64,000 nt of DNA from an uncultured Bacteroidales bacterium (GTDB taxonomy: Bacteria > Bacteroidota > Bacteroidia > Bacteroidales > UBA932). The stretch is from positions 1-64,000 of the forward strand of contig CALVDL010000003.1 in the NCBI GenBank assembly GCA_944326305.1. Direction: 5' to 3'. Shown here piece by piece: positions 8,825-17,397 of the stretch. A program made the position numbers and the translations under genes. How positions within the stretch are numbered: position 1 is the stretch's first letter; each line of letters opens with the position of its first letter. The notes under the pieces are model-generated. The model did not search any database, was not told the origin of the DNA, and saw only the letters and a list, made by a program, of their open reading frames with translations.

Positions 8825-10717
8825 ATGAACAATACCGCAAAACCTGAAAGCAAGGGGCAGGAGCCCCAGCAGCCCAGGCAGGGATTCCCGTACTGGGGCC
8901 TGTTCTGGGGAATACTTATCGCTATAATAATCAACATGCTATTCCCCATTGTCGGAACAAACAGGATAGTGCCCGCCGACTACGGCACATTCATATCCAA
9001 AGTGGACTCAGGCCTCGTCAAGGCCGTGGTGATAGAAGACCGGCAGATATTATTCCAGACAGCGTCACCTGACGGGAAGGCCGACTCTACATTCCAGACA
9101 GGGGCTATGGATGACCCGCAGCTGGTGGAGCGCCTCATAAATGCGTCCAGCCCCAACAAAGACGGGAAAATCATTTTCACGAAGAAGATACAGAAAGAGA
9201 ATTCGGCACTGATGAATTTCATCCTGCTGTGGCTTCTCCCGTGCGTAATCATGATACTTGTATGGAGGTCCGTGACCAGGACCATGCGCTCGCGAATGAA
9301 CGGGGTAGGCATGGGGAACTTCATGTCATTCGGCAGCAGCGGGGCCAGGATCTACGCAGAGTCCCAGATCAAGACCACCTTCGCCGATGTGGCCGGACAG
9401 GAGGAAGCCAAGGAAGCACTGAAGGAAATAGTGGAATTCCTGCACAATCCTGAAAAATACCGCCAGATCGGGGCTAATCTCCCGAAAGGCGCCTTGCTCG
9501 TAGGACCTCCGGGCACAGGAAAGACCCTGATAGCCAGAGCCGTAGCCGGAGAGGCAAATGTACCGTTCTTCTCTATCTCAGGGTCTGAATTCGTACAGAT
9601 GTTCGTAGGGATGGGGGCGACAAAGGTGCGGGACCTGTTCAAGCAGGCAGGAGAAAAGGCGCCATGCATCATCTTCATAGACGAAATCGACGCAATCGGA
9701 AAGAAAAGGGAAAACTCGATAGGAGGCAACGACGAAAGGGAACAGACCCTGAACCAGCTCCTTACCGAAATGGACGGATTTGACGGGAATAAAGGCGTAG
9801 TAATCCTCGCCGCGACCAACAGGCCGGAAAGCCTGGACAAGGCCCTTCTCAGACCGGGCAGGTTCGACAGGCGCATACAGATGGAGCTGCCCGACCTGGA
9901 AGGCAGGAAAGCAATACTGGAAGTCCACCTGAAGAAAGTACGGCACGATGACATAGACATAAGTGTTGTGGCAAGGGCCACTTCAGGATCGTCAGGGGCC
10001 GAGATAGCCAATATAGTGAATGAAGCGGCATTGAGGGCCGTAAGGATGGGACGGCAGAGCGTCACCACCGCCGACCTCGAGGAAAGCGTTGAGACAGTGA
10101 TGGCCGGCGCACAGAAGAAGAACAAGGTAATTTCCGGCACAGAGAAGAAGATCGTGGCCTACCATGAAATCGGGCATGCCCTCGTGGCGGCCCTTCAGAC
10201 GGATTCGGCCCCTGTACACAAGATTACCATAGTTCCCCGCACTTCAGGAGCTCTGGGCTACACCATGCAGGTGGATACAGAGGACCAGGTGCTCATGAGC
10301 CGACGCGAGCTCATGAACAGGATAGCGACCCTGACCGGAGGCCGCGCAGCAGAAGAAGTGGTCTGCGGCACTGTCACCACAGGCGCTTCAAACGATATCG
10401 GGCAGGCCACCCGCATAGCCCGTGCAATGGTAACCCGGTACGGCATGAGCGAACAGTACGACATGATGGAGCTGGAGACCCGGAACAACGTCTATCTGGG
10501 CGGCGACTCCTCTCTCGCCTGCTCGGCAGATACGGCTGCAGACGTGGACAAGGTGGTGCTCGGCATGATAAAGGACGCCCACGCCAAGGCCAGGAAACTC
10601 ATTTCGGACAATCTGGACATCATGCACGAGGCCGCAGGCCTGCTGATGGAGAAAGAGACCATCACCGGGGAGGAGTTCATGGAGATTGTAAGGAGAAGAC
10701 GGGGAGCGAAAGAATGA
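8825..10717 (+). CDS. ftsH: ATP-dependent zinc metalloprotease FtsH
   Basis: This is a membrane-bound AAA+ protease that degrades misfolded and regulatory membrane proteins. It has two transmembrane segments (about 25-45 and 133-148) flanking a periplasmic domain. Then follow the AAA module with Walker A GPPGTGKT (about 227-234), Walker B IIFIDEIDAIG and the second region of homology, and the peptidase domain with the zinc motif HEIGH (about 447-451; most FtsH have HEAGH). The 630-residue length is normal. It is divergent from mdh. A weak -7-like TAAATTCG lies at 8806-8813. Confidence 0.95.
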   Translation: MNNTAKPESKGQEPQQPRQGFPYWGLFWGILIAIIINMLFPIVGTNRIVPADYGTFISKVDSGLVKAVVIEDRQILFQTASPDGKADSTFQTGAMDDPQLVERLINASSPNKDGKIIFTKKIQKENSALMNFILLWLLPCVIMILVWRSVTRTMRSRMNGVGMGNFMSFGSSGARIYAESQIKTTFADVAGQEEAKEALKEIVEFLHNPEKYRQIGANLPKGALLVGPPGTGKTLIARAVAGEANVPFFSISGSEFVQMFVGMGATKVRDLFKQAGEKAPCIIFIDEIDAIGKKRENSIGGNDEREQTLNQLLTEMDGFDGNKGVVILAATNRPESLDKALLRPGRFDRRIQMELPDLEGRKAILEVHLKKVRHDDIDISVVARATSGSSGAEIANIVNEAALRAVRMGRQSVTTADLEESVETVMAGAQKKNKVISGTEKKIVAYHEIGHALVAALQTDSAPVHKITIVPRTSGALGYTMQVDTEDQVLMSRRELMNRIATLTGGRAAEEVVCGTVTTGASNDIGQATRIARAMVTRYGMSEQYDMMELETRNNVYLGGDSSLACSADTAADVDKVVLGMIKDAHAKARKLISDNLDIMHEAAGLLMEKETITGEEFMEIVRRRRGAKE

Positions 10718-10751
10718 CAGACAGAGGAAGCGGTCTGAATTTTTGAAAAAA

Positions 10752-10784
10752 TTTCAGCAGCTTCTAAAATTATATGTATATTTG
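10752..10784 (+). promoter_or_regulatory. Promoter for the 10.8-11.7 kb transcript
   Basis: TATATTTG (10777-10784) is a perfect -7 box with TTTC (10752-10755) 21 bp upstream. Transcription should start near 10791, giving a leader of about 260 bases before the phosphopantetheinyl transferase start. Confidence 0.65.
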
Positions 10785-10790
10785 CACGTT

Positions 10791-11052
10791 GATTAAGAAA
10801 CACAGAATAACGTGGAACCTCCCAGTCATATAATGACATGTCATGCCGGAACGGCAGACTCTATGCCTGACGATCCTCTGTCGGAAAGCATCCTCATAAT
10901 CATGAGCGACGCATCCTTCGATACAACAGGAGCAAAATACGCCGTGTGTGCATATAATGCACGCACAGGTTTGTCGTATATAGGCACGTCGGGAACTACC
11001 GGTTCCTGACAGGATGTTCCGCTATAGACATTGTAAAGGATATATAATAAAT
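10791..11052 (+). other. Long leader with hairpins and a 65-codon ORF
   Basis: This transcribed stretch contains a perfect 12-bp palindrome ATGACATGTCAT (10833-10844), a hairpin TGCCG-GAA-CGGCA (10844-10856), a 10-bp stem with one G-U pair around the loop ATA (about 10946-10968), and a 5-bp GGAAC/GTTCC hairpin. It also holds an ORF of 65 codons with a GTG start (10812-11009). Part of that ORF, IMSDASFDTTGAKYAVCAYN, resembles the first beta-hairpin of RNase H-fold proteins, but it stops where the next conserved part would begin. It may be a structured leader, a small RNA or a gene remnant. Confidence 0.35.
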
Positions 11053-11688
11053 ATGGGACTATATTTTCGAAAGACACTGGAGAACAAGGCTGAAATCGCT
11101 GTCTGGCAGATAACGGAGACAGAGGAGCAGCTCAGGGAACTGTCCTGCACCCCGAACGACGAGCTGGAGGAGATATCCTTCATCCGGAGCGAGTCGCTGC
11201 GCAAGCAGAAGCTCGCCGTGAGGGCATTGCTCAATGAGGTGTTCGAGGAAAAGGTATATCTCGGCCACCACGACAACGGCAAGCCGTTCCTGGAGAACTG
11301 CATCACCAACATAAGCATCACCCATACTGAAAAATACGTGGCCATCATCATCGACGATGACGAGGACCTGGGGATTGACATGGAGTCCCTCGACAGGGAT
11401 TTCTCCGCAGTGGAGAAGAAAGCCCTCTCCGAGGACGAGATAGAAGACCTGGACAGCAGCAGGAGAAACGAGCAGCTCGCCATATACTGGTGCGCAAAGG
11501 AGGCCATCTTCAAGAGGATGTCCCAGAACAGGGTGGATTTCGCCGAGCAGATAGAGGTGGAGGACTTCAACCTGAAAGGCGAAGGCGAGCTTGAGGCGAC
11601 CTTCACGCACAAGGACGGACACGAGGAGGAATTCGAGCTCGGATACATGATTTTCGACCGGCATGTCCTCGTGTGGGTGGTAGGATAA
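11053..11688 (+). CDS. 4'-phosphopantetheinyl transferase superfamily protein
   Basis: It transfers phosphopantetheine from CoA to a carrier-protein serine. The magnesium-binding pair Asp109/Glu111 in LGIDMES and the motif WCAKEAIFK (Glu150, Lys154) are diagnostic, and NGKPFL followed by NISITHTEKYV fits the preceding strand. The length (211 residues) is that of the Sfp/HetI type rather than of AcpS. The start at 11053 is preferred because upstream in-frame codons lack homology. No carrier-protein or synthase genes are nearby, so it may serve a distant pathway or act as the main enzyme for acyl carrier protein. Confidence 0.8.
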   Translation: MGLYFRKTLENKAEIAVWQITETEEQLRELSCTPNDELEEISFIRSESLRKQKLAVRALLNEVFEEKVYLGHHDNGKPFLENCITNISITHTEKYVAIIIDDDEDLGIDMESLDRDFSAVEKKALSEDEIEDLDSSRRNEQLAIYWCAKEAIFKRMSQNRVDFAEQIEVEDFNLKGEGELEATFTHKDGHEEEFELGYMIFDRHVLVWVVG

Positions 11689-11749
11689 CCGCGACGGAAA
11701 GGTAAAACAAGATTGTTATCAAATTTTAATTTTTCTAATTTATATATCC

Positions 11750-11793
11750 ACGGAAATTGCCTGTTAATCAATGATTTAACAGGCAATTTCCGT
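11750..11793 (+). terminator. Strong terminator hairpin after the PPTase gene
   Basis: A perfect 18-bp stem (11750-11767 with 11776-11793) encloses an 8-base loop and is followed by T-rich sequence including TTTTT at 11807-11811. It lies about 60 bp after the phosphopantetheinyl transferase stop and upstream of the nrdD promoter. Confidence 0.75.
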
Positions 11794-11846
11794 TATTGTT
11801 GATAACTTTTTCTTTGAATTTCCCTATATCATACTGAGAATTGGAT

Positions 11847-11854
11847 TATATTTG
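11847..11854 (+). promoter_or_regulatory. -7 box of the nrdD-nrdG operon
   Basis: TATATTTG is a perfect -7 box. No TTTG lies at the normal distance upstream (the nearest, at 11813-11816, is 30 bp away), so an activator may be needed. Transcription would begin near 11861. Confidence 0.55.
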
Positions 11855-11860
11855 TCATCC

Positions 11861-11984
11861 GAAAGGAAAAGGGGCAGGAAAGTCGCTGCCCGAAAAAGGG
11901 AAAAAATCATTATTACATAACATCCGGCATCGGGAGACGGCAGATGAAAAGGGCTGTCTTCGGATAGGGCTAACAACTCTGATT
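11861..11984 (+). other. Structured 5' leader of nrdD
   Basis: The leader of about 124 bases is much longer than most in the window. A hairpin GGGCAG/CTGCCC (11872-11877 with 11886-11891, 8-base loop) is followed by an A-rich spacer. A second domain is closed by ATCCG (11922-11926) and CGGAT (11961-11965), with AGAC/GTCT (11935-11938, 11956-11959) nested inside. I do not recognise a known riboswitch class. Confidence 0.4.
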
Positions 11985-14192
11985 ATGGTAAAACATGTGA
12001 TTAAAAGGGACGGGCGTATCGTGGACTTCGACAAGAGGAAGATCGTCGATGCCGTCCTCAAGGCAATGGATGTCACCGAGCAGGGGGAAGACATCGTTCT
12101 GGCTGCTGAAATCGCGGCCACCATCTCCAAGATAGAGAAGGAGGACATGAGCGTGGAGGACATCCAGGATGTCGTAGAGATGGAGCTCATGAACAGCCCG
12201 CGCAAGGAGGTCGCAAAGAAATATATCGCTTACCGTAACCAGCGCAATCTCGCGAGAAAAGCCAAGTCACGGGAAATATTCAAAGAAATCATCGAGGCCC
12301 AGGCTACGGATGTGACAAGGGAAAACGCGAACATGAACGCGGACACCCCTGCCGGCATGATGATGAAGTTCGCTTCGGAGTCCACAAAGTCCTTCGTGGA
12401 CGAGTGCCTGCTTTCAGAAGAAGTGAAAGATGCAGTCAAGAACGGATATATCCACATCCATGACAAGGACTACTACCCGACAAAGAGCCTTACATGCGTG
12501 CAGCATCCGCTGGACAAGATACTGAAGAACGGGTTCTTCGCCGGGCACGGGGAGTCACGCCCGGCCAAAAGGATAGAGACAGCCAGCATCCTGGGCTGCA
12601 TATCCATGGAGACCGTGCAGAATGAAATGCACGGAGGCCAGGCCATCCCTGCCTTCGACTTCTACATGGCCCCGTTCGTCCGCAAGAGTTTCCAGGAGGA
12701 ACTTGAGAAAATAGGCGAGCTTGACGGCAAGGACTACAGCCATCTTTACAATTTCCCTATCGATGACTACATCAAGCGCGACCTGGTGGGAATCCAGGGG
12801 GAAGAGAGGGTGATCCAGCACGCCATCAATATGACTGTGAGCCGTGTACACCAGTCCATGGAGGCATTTGTCCATAATATGAACTCCATCCACTCCCGTG
12901 GCGGCAACCAGGTGGTATTCAGCTCCATCAACTACGGGACTGACACCTCGGCGGAAGGACGCTGCGTCATCAGGGAAATCCTCAACACCACCTACGAAGG
13001 CGTGGGGAACGGGTCCACAGCGATCTTCCCTATCCAGATATGGAAGAAGAAACGCGGCGTGAGCTACCTGCCGGAGGACAGGAACTACGACCTGTACAGG
13101 TTTGCCTGCAAGGTGTCGGCCCGCAGGTTCTTCCCGAACTTCCTGAACCTGGACGCCACCTTCAACCAGCACGAGCTGTGGAGAGCAGACGACCCTGAAA
13201 GATACCAGTATGAGGTAGCCACGATGGGATGCCGCACAAGGGTCTTCGAGAACAGGTTCGGGCCGAAGACCTCAATAGGAAGAGGAAACCTCTCGTTCAC
13301 CACGATCAACCTCGTAAGACTTGCCATCGAGTGCATGGACGAGCCGGACAGGAACAACAGGATACAGAAATTCTTCAACAAGCTCGACTGGGCCCTGAAC
13401 ATCACTGCAAAGCAGCTCTGTGAAAGGTACAACTTCCAGAAGACGGCACTCAAGAAGCAGTTCCCTCTGCTTATGGGGGCGCTGTGGCTCGGCAGCGAGA
13501 ACCTCAAGGATGACGACACCATCGAGTCCGTAATCAACCAGGGCACGCTCGGGATGGGATTCATCGGGCTTGCGGAGGCACTGATCGCCCTTGTAGGCAA
13601 GCACCACGGGGAATCCGAGGAAGCGCAGGAGCTCGGGCTGCGGATAATCACCTACATGAGGGACAAAGCAAACGAGTTCTCGGAGAAATTCCAGCACAAC
13701 TTCAGTGTCTTAGCAACTCCGGCAGAGGGACTTGCGGGCAGGTTCACCAAGATGGACCGCAAGAAGTTCGGTGTCCTCAAAGGGATCACTGACAAGGAGT
13801 ACTACACCAACTCCAACCACGTCCCGGTATACTACCACTGCACCCCTAAGCACAAGGCGGAGGTCGAGGCACCTTACCACGCACTCACCGGAGGCGGGCA
13901 CATCTTCTATGTGGAGATAGACGGGGACGCCACCCACAACCCTGAGGCCATAATGGCAATCGTGGACCTGATGGACAAATACAACATGGGATACGGCTCA
14001 GTGAACCACAATAGGAACCGCTGCATGGACTGCGGATTCGAGAATGCGGATGCCGACCTGGAGGAGTGCCCTCACTGCCACGGCCACCACATCGACCGCC
14101 TGCAGCGCATCACCGGCTACCTCGTCGGCACGACCGAGAGATGGAACAGCGCGAAGCTTGCAGAGCTCAAAGACCGTGTAGTACACAAATAA
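11985..14192 (+). CDS. nrdD: Anaerobic ribonucleoside-triphosphate reductase
   Basis: This oxygen-sensitive glycyl-radical enzyme makes deoxyribonucleotides. An ATP-cone domain begins at residue 1 (VKHVIKRDGRIVDFDKRK), followed by the barrel with NrdD-type segments. Near the C-terminus come a zinc ribbon, CMDCG then CPHC, and the radical motif RITGYLVG with Gly711. The length is 735 residues. The start at 11985 is preferred over an in-frame ATG at 11841, because the extra 48 codons have no family similarity and the promoter at 11847 lies inside them. The activase gene follows. Confidence 0.95.
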   Translation: MVKHVIKRDGRIVDFDKRKIVDAVLKAMDVTEQGEDIVLAAEIAATISKIEKEDMSVEDIQDVVEMELMNSPRKEVAKKYIAYRNQRNLARKAKSREIFKEIIEAQATDVTRENANMNADTPAGMMMKFASESTKSFVDECLLSEEVKDAVKNGYIHIHDKDYYPTKSLTCVQHPLDKILKNGFFAGHGESRPAKRIETASILGCISMETVQNEMHGGQAIPAFDFYMAPFVRKSFQEELEKIGELDGKDYSHLYNFPIDDYIKRDLVGIQGEERVIQHAINMTVSRVHQSMEAFVHNMNSIHSRGGNQVVFSSINYGTDTSAEGRCVIREILNTTYEGVGNGSTAIFPIQIWKKKRGVSYLPEDRNYDLYRFACKVSARRFFPNFLNLDATFNQHELWRADDPERYQYEVATMGCRTRVFENRFGPKTSIGRGNLSFTTINLVRLAIECMDEPDRNNRIQKFFNKLDWALNITAKQLCERYNFQKTALKKQFPLLMGALWLGSENLKDDDTIESVINQGTLGMGFIGLAEALIALVGKHHGESEEAQELGLRIITYMRDKANEFSEKFQHNFSVLATPAEGLAGRFTKMDRKKFGVLKGITDKEYYTNSNHVPVYYHCTPKHKAEVEAPYHALTGGGHIFYVEIDGDATHNPEAIMAIVDLMDKYNMGYGSVNHNRNRCMDCGFENADADLEECPHCHGHHIDRLQRITGYLVGTTERWNSAKLAELKDRVVHK

Positions 14193-14231
14193 AACATGTT
14201 TCCGGGGCTTTCCCCGGGAATATTCTGCGAA

Positions 14232-14735
14232 ATGACAATAAGAGTACTTGATATAATAGAGGAGACCATGGCCGACGGCCCTGGTCTCCGTACTTCTATA
14301 TACTGTGCAGGATGCCTTCACCACTGCCCCGGATGCCACAACCCCCAGTCATGGGACATGGCCGGCGGCAAGGAAATGAGCGTGGACAAGCTCCTTGATC
14401 TGATAAAGGATGACGAATTCAGCAATGTGACATTCACCGGAGGAGATCCCTTCTACCAGGTGGAGGCTTTCACGGAGCTGGCCCGCAGGATAAAGGAAGA
14501 AACCGGCAAGACCATCTGGTGCTATACTGGCTTCACCTACGAGGAGATTCTTTCCGACAGCAGGCTTTCCATGATGCTTCCTTACATCGATGTGCTCGTG
14601 GACGGGCCGTTCATACTGGAAAAAAGGGATACGGAACTGCTTTTCAGGGGCAGTTCAAACCAGAGGATCATCTATCTCCACGGGAAGGACGAGGATGTCA
14701 TTCCAGGCACTGTCCCGACAATACCTGCCAGATAA
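14232..14735 (+). CDS. nrdG: Anaerobic ribonucleotide reductase activating protein
   Basis: This radical-SAM activase installs the glycyl radical on NrdD. The [4Fe-4S] motif is CLHHCPGC (Cys28, Cys32, Cys35), with the expected TFTGGDP segment for SAM binding. The length of 167 residues is normal. The ATG at 14232 is chosen because the preceding 12 in-frame codons do not match the family. It lies 39 bp after nrdD in the same operon, and its last 38 bases overlap the 3' end of the SDR gene on the other strand. Confidence 0.92.
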   Translation: MTIRVLDIIEETMADGPGLRTSIYCAGCLHHCPGCHNPQSWDMAGGKEMSVDKLLDLIKDDEFSNVTFTGGDPFYQVEAFTELARRIKEETGKTIWCYTGFTYEEILSDSRLSMMLPYIDVLVDGPFILEKRDTELLFRGSSNQRIIYLHGKDEDVIPGTVPTIPAR

Positions 14736-16167
14736 ACCTGTTCTTGGGAGTGACATGCGTCCTGACGCTGTCAGGGTCGCATACACTGCACCATCCTCCT
14801 CCGAGAAGCACATACTCAAGCGAAGCAGTGAACCTGTGTCCGTGCTCACATTCCCATTCGAAGAGTACGCCTTTCTCCCCTATCCTGTCCGCAGGCCCTA
14901 TAAATCGGCCTCCCCTGAACTCCGCCGCCCGCTCTATTTCAGATAGTGTGAGAGAATATATTGACCTGGATGTGTCATATCCGTGGTTGAGGAAGAATGC
15001 TTCCCCGTTTCCCAGAGCCTTTTCCATGTCCTTTTCCATATAGCCCGGACGGACTTGTTCCCATGAGCCGATCTTCCTGTATTCCTCCATAGAGCCATAA
15101 TAGGCCGCAAGCCTGTCCGGATCATGCCTGACCCAGTACTGCGACCCCAGATCCCTGACTTCCGTCAGAGGCTTGAGGAATTTCTTTACAATCGGGGCAG
15201 GGACCAGGCGTGCCAGGGAATAATACCAGGGCAGCCGCGAGACCAGCCTTTTGAAATACTGGTCTGCAGGCACGTTCTCCCGGAAATGCAGATAGCCATC
15301 GAGCACATCGGAATCAAGGTACCACATGCCGTGGAAATTCCGCGTGGCGAACCATTGCGGTTCGAAAACCTTTTCAATATCCAGGCCCAGGGCGCCCAGG
15401 AGAATCCGTTCGAACTCATAGTTGGTCAGGCGGTACTGCTCCCCGCTGCCGATATTGTAGAACCTGTTCCAGAACTCGTCCGGGACAGAGCTTTCGCAGA
15501 CATTGGCAAGGAGACGGCCTGAATCCTCTATTGTAGCCCATTCGAGGACTCCACGGACAGGGACATGGAACATTATGGGGTCCATTTTTTTGACAATGGC
15601 AGGGTACAGGATGCCGGACTGGCGGAGAGAGACCCACCATTTCAGGCCTGAATCGGCAAATACCTTTTCAGCAATGCATTTGGAAACGGAATACTTGTCA
15701 TACTCGCTTGCATAAACCGGGTCTCCGGTCCTTCCCCAGTGGACAGGAGGCAGACGGTCGCCGCACTGCGCTACGGACCCGATATATACAGCCCTGATAT
15801 TGTCCCTGTCGGGCTGAGCGAGAATCGCCCGGACGATGTTTTCTGCCGCCTTTACATTGACCTCAAGGGTCTTTTCCGGATAATAGTCCGCCTGAGGAGA
15901 GACCATCCCGCCGACATGGAGCACATAATCGGCACCGGTAACCCCGCTGAGCACATCATCATAATTCATAAGATTCCCCCAGATTATCCTTACGGACGGG
16001 TCGTTCTCATAAGGCTTCAGCAATCTGTGGTTTTTCTTGCTCGGACGTGCGAGCAGGGTTATATTGAACCTGCCCTTCCTCCTGTAAAGTTCCTGGAATC
16101 CGGCCCAGCCCATGTTGCCGGTGGCCCCGGTGAGGAATACGGTCTTGTTGATTTTAGTCTTTTTCAT
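14698..16167 (-). CDS. NAD-dependent epimerase/dehydratase with C-terminal zinc ribbon
   Basis: Residues 1-330 are an extended short-chain dehydrogenase. They have TGATGNMG (13-20) for NAD(P) binding, a central GSVAQCGD strand in place of the serine loop, and the catalytic pair in EYDKYSVSK. The remaining part is a linker and a short cysteine cluster, WECEHGHRF and then WCSVC, resembling a treble-clef zinc ribbon of the kind found in DUF4379-like proteins. The fusion is odd for an SDR enzyme. The substrate is unknown, perhaps a nucleotide sugar or a steroid-like lipid. The 3' end overlaps nrdG by 38 bases. It appears to be transcribed alone. Confidence 0.8.
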   Translation of the reverse strand: MKKTKINKTVFLTGATGNMGWAGFQELYRRKGRFNITLLARPSKKNHRLLKPYENDPSVRIIWGNLMNYDDVLSGVTGADYVLHVGGMVSPQADYYPEKTLEVNVKAAENIVRAILAQPDRDNIRAVYIGSVAQCGDRLPPVHWGRTGDPVYASEYDKYSVSKCIAEKVFADSGLKWWVSLRQSGILYPAIVKKMDPIMFHVPVRGVLEWATIEDSGRLLANVCESSVPDEFWNRFYNIGSGEQYRLTNYEFERILLGALGLDIEKVFEPQWFATRNFHGMWYLDSDVLDGYLHFRENVPADQYFKRLVSRLPWYYSLARLVPAPIVKKFLKPLTEVRDLGSQYWVRHDPDRLAAYYGSMEEYRKIGSWEQVRPGYMEKDMEKALGNGEAFFLNHGYDTSRSIYSLTLSEIERAAEFRGGRFIGPADRIGEKGVLFEWECEHGHRFTASLEYVLLGGGWCSVCDPDSVRTHVTPKNRFIWQVLSGQCLE

Positions 16168-16212
16168 GCTGAGAATCTATATTCGTATTTCGTATAGGCA
16201 AAGGTCCTGTCC

Positions 16213-17397
16213 CTACCGCTTCCTGAGCCACAGCTCCGGATTCTGCGGGGTCTGCTTCTGCCATATCTGGAAATGCAGCTGCGTATCGCCATTGATGGTG
16301 TCCACAATGCCTATCACCTGTCCTGTCTTTACCTTGTCCCCGGCCTTTACTGTCGTGCCCTGGAGCTTGCAGTAGAAGGAGAACCAGTTACCGTGCTGGA
16401 TAAGTACGCACTGGTTGTACCCTGGCATGACGACAATCTGCTTTACGACCCCGTCGAATACAGCCTTGACACGGGCATTCCTGGCGACGGCTATTGAAAT
16501 GCCGTTGTTGAACGGCAGCTTGACTGTCCTGAACACAGGATGGTAGTGCTGTCCGAACCTGTCTACCACGACCCCGTCGACAGGCCACGGCAACTTGCCT
16601 TTGTTATTGGAGAATTCCGCGTCCAGGGCATAGTCGATCTCCGGTTCTTTACCTTTGTCCTTCCCTTTCATCGCGGCGGCGATAAGGCGTTCTATCTCCT
16701 TGTTCAGGGCGTCAACCTCCTTGCGCTTTGAGGCGAGCTCCTTCTCATATTTCCGTCTGTCCTGCTTGAGCCTTGCGACAATATCTTCGGCTTTCTTCTC
16801 CTCGGCACGCAGCTCTCCCACCTCCTGTTCGACCTGCCTTTTGGCCTTCTCGGCATCGGTCTTCATCTTCTGCAGCCCTTCTTTCTTTTTCTGCAGCTCC
16901 TCCTCGGCGGAACGGATTTCTTCAGCCTGGCGGCCCATCTCGGAAGAAAGGTTCCTGAAATAGCTGTAACGGCGGAATGCCTGCCCGAGATTCTCGCTGG
17001 CGAGGATATACATGTACCAGACCTTTGCGTCCCTGTTCTTGTAGGCGCTTCTGACGAGCTTTGCGAAATGTACCTTCAAGGTATCTATGCGGGCGTCCAG
17101 ACGGTTTATCTGAAGCTGGGTAAGATATATTTCATCGGAATATTTCCTGATCAGCCTGTTACTTTCCGCCACAAGAGCCGTCCTGCTGGAAATCTGCGCC
17201 CTGATAAGCGTGAGGTCGGAAAGCATGCTCCTGCTCCGGGACTCGTTCTCGGAGAGCTGGCGGTCGATAAGCTCTATGTCCTTCTCCAGCTGCTGCTTCC
17301 TCTTCTCGTGCACACTTATGTCCTGGGAATGCAGCGGCATGACGGACAAAAGCGCCGCCACGGCAAGGGCTGATGCGTATAGGATGCGTCCTGACAT
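16213..17397 (-). CDS. EnvC-like murein hydrolase activator (degenerate LytM/M23)
   Basis: A signal peptide (to about residue 24) is followed by a long coiled coil (about 28-120 and 150-255) and a C-terminal LytM/peptidase M23 fold (about 275-394). The zinc ligands look lost: the usual HNGID is NNGIS and the usual HLHFE is QLHFQ. It should therefore regulate a cell-wall amidase, as EnvC and NlpD do, and not cut murein itself. Its ATG overlaps the stop of the upstream TPR gene by one base (TAATG), which implies translational coupling. In related Bacteroidales the same TPR/M23 pair is found. Confidence 0.86.
   Translation of the reverse strand: MSGRILYASALAVAALLSVMPLHSQDISVHEKRKQQLEKDIELIDRQLSENESRSRSMLSDLTLIRAQISSRTALVAESNRLIRKYSDEIYLTQLQINRLDARIDTLKVHFAKLVRSAYKNRDAKVWYMYILASENLGQAFRRYSYFRNLSSEMGRQAEEIRSAEEELQKKKEGLQKMKTDAEKAKRQVEQEVGELRAEEKKAEDIVARLKQDRRKYEKELASKRKEVDALNKEIERLIAAAMKGKDKGKEPEIDYALDAEFSNNKGKLPWPVDGVVVDRFGQHYHPVFRTVKLPFNNGISIAVARNARVKAVFDGVVKQIVVMPGYNQCVLIQHGNWFSFYCKLQGTTVKAGDKVKTGQVIGIVDTINGDTQLHFQIWQKQTPQNPELWLRKR

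Noticed and set aside
10791..11052. 6S RNA, SRP RNA or tmRNA in the PPTase leader
   Set aside because: None of the conserved sequence blocks of these RNAs was seen, for example the SRP tetraloop region.
11821..11854. NrdR boxes upstream of nrdD
   Set aside because: The two TATAT-rich sites resemble the box only loosely and lack the usual spacing.
11841..11984. In-frame extension of nrdD by 48 codons
   Set aside because: The residues do not resemble the family, and the -7 box at 11847-11854 lies inside it, so the transcript starts after it.
11861..11984. Cobalamin riboswitch before nrdD
   Set aside because: I found no B12-box-like core and the layout of stems does not fit. Class III enzymes do not need B12.
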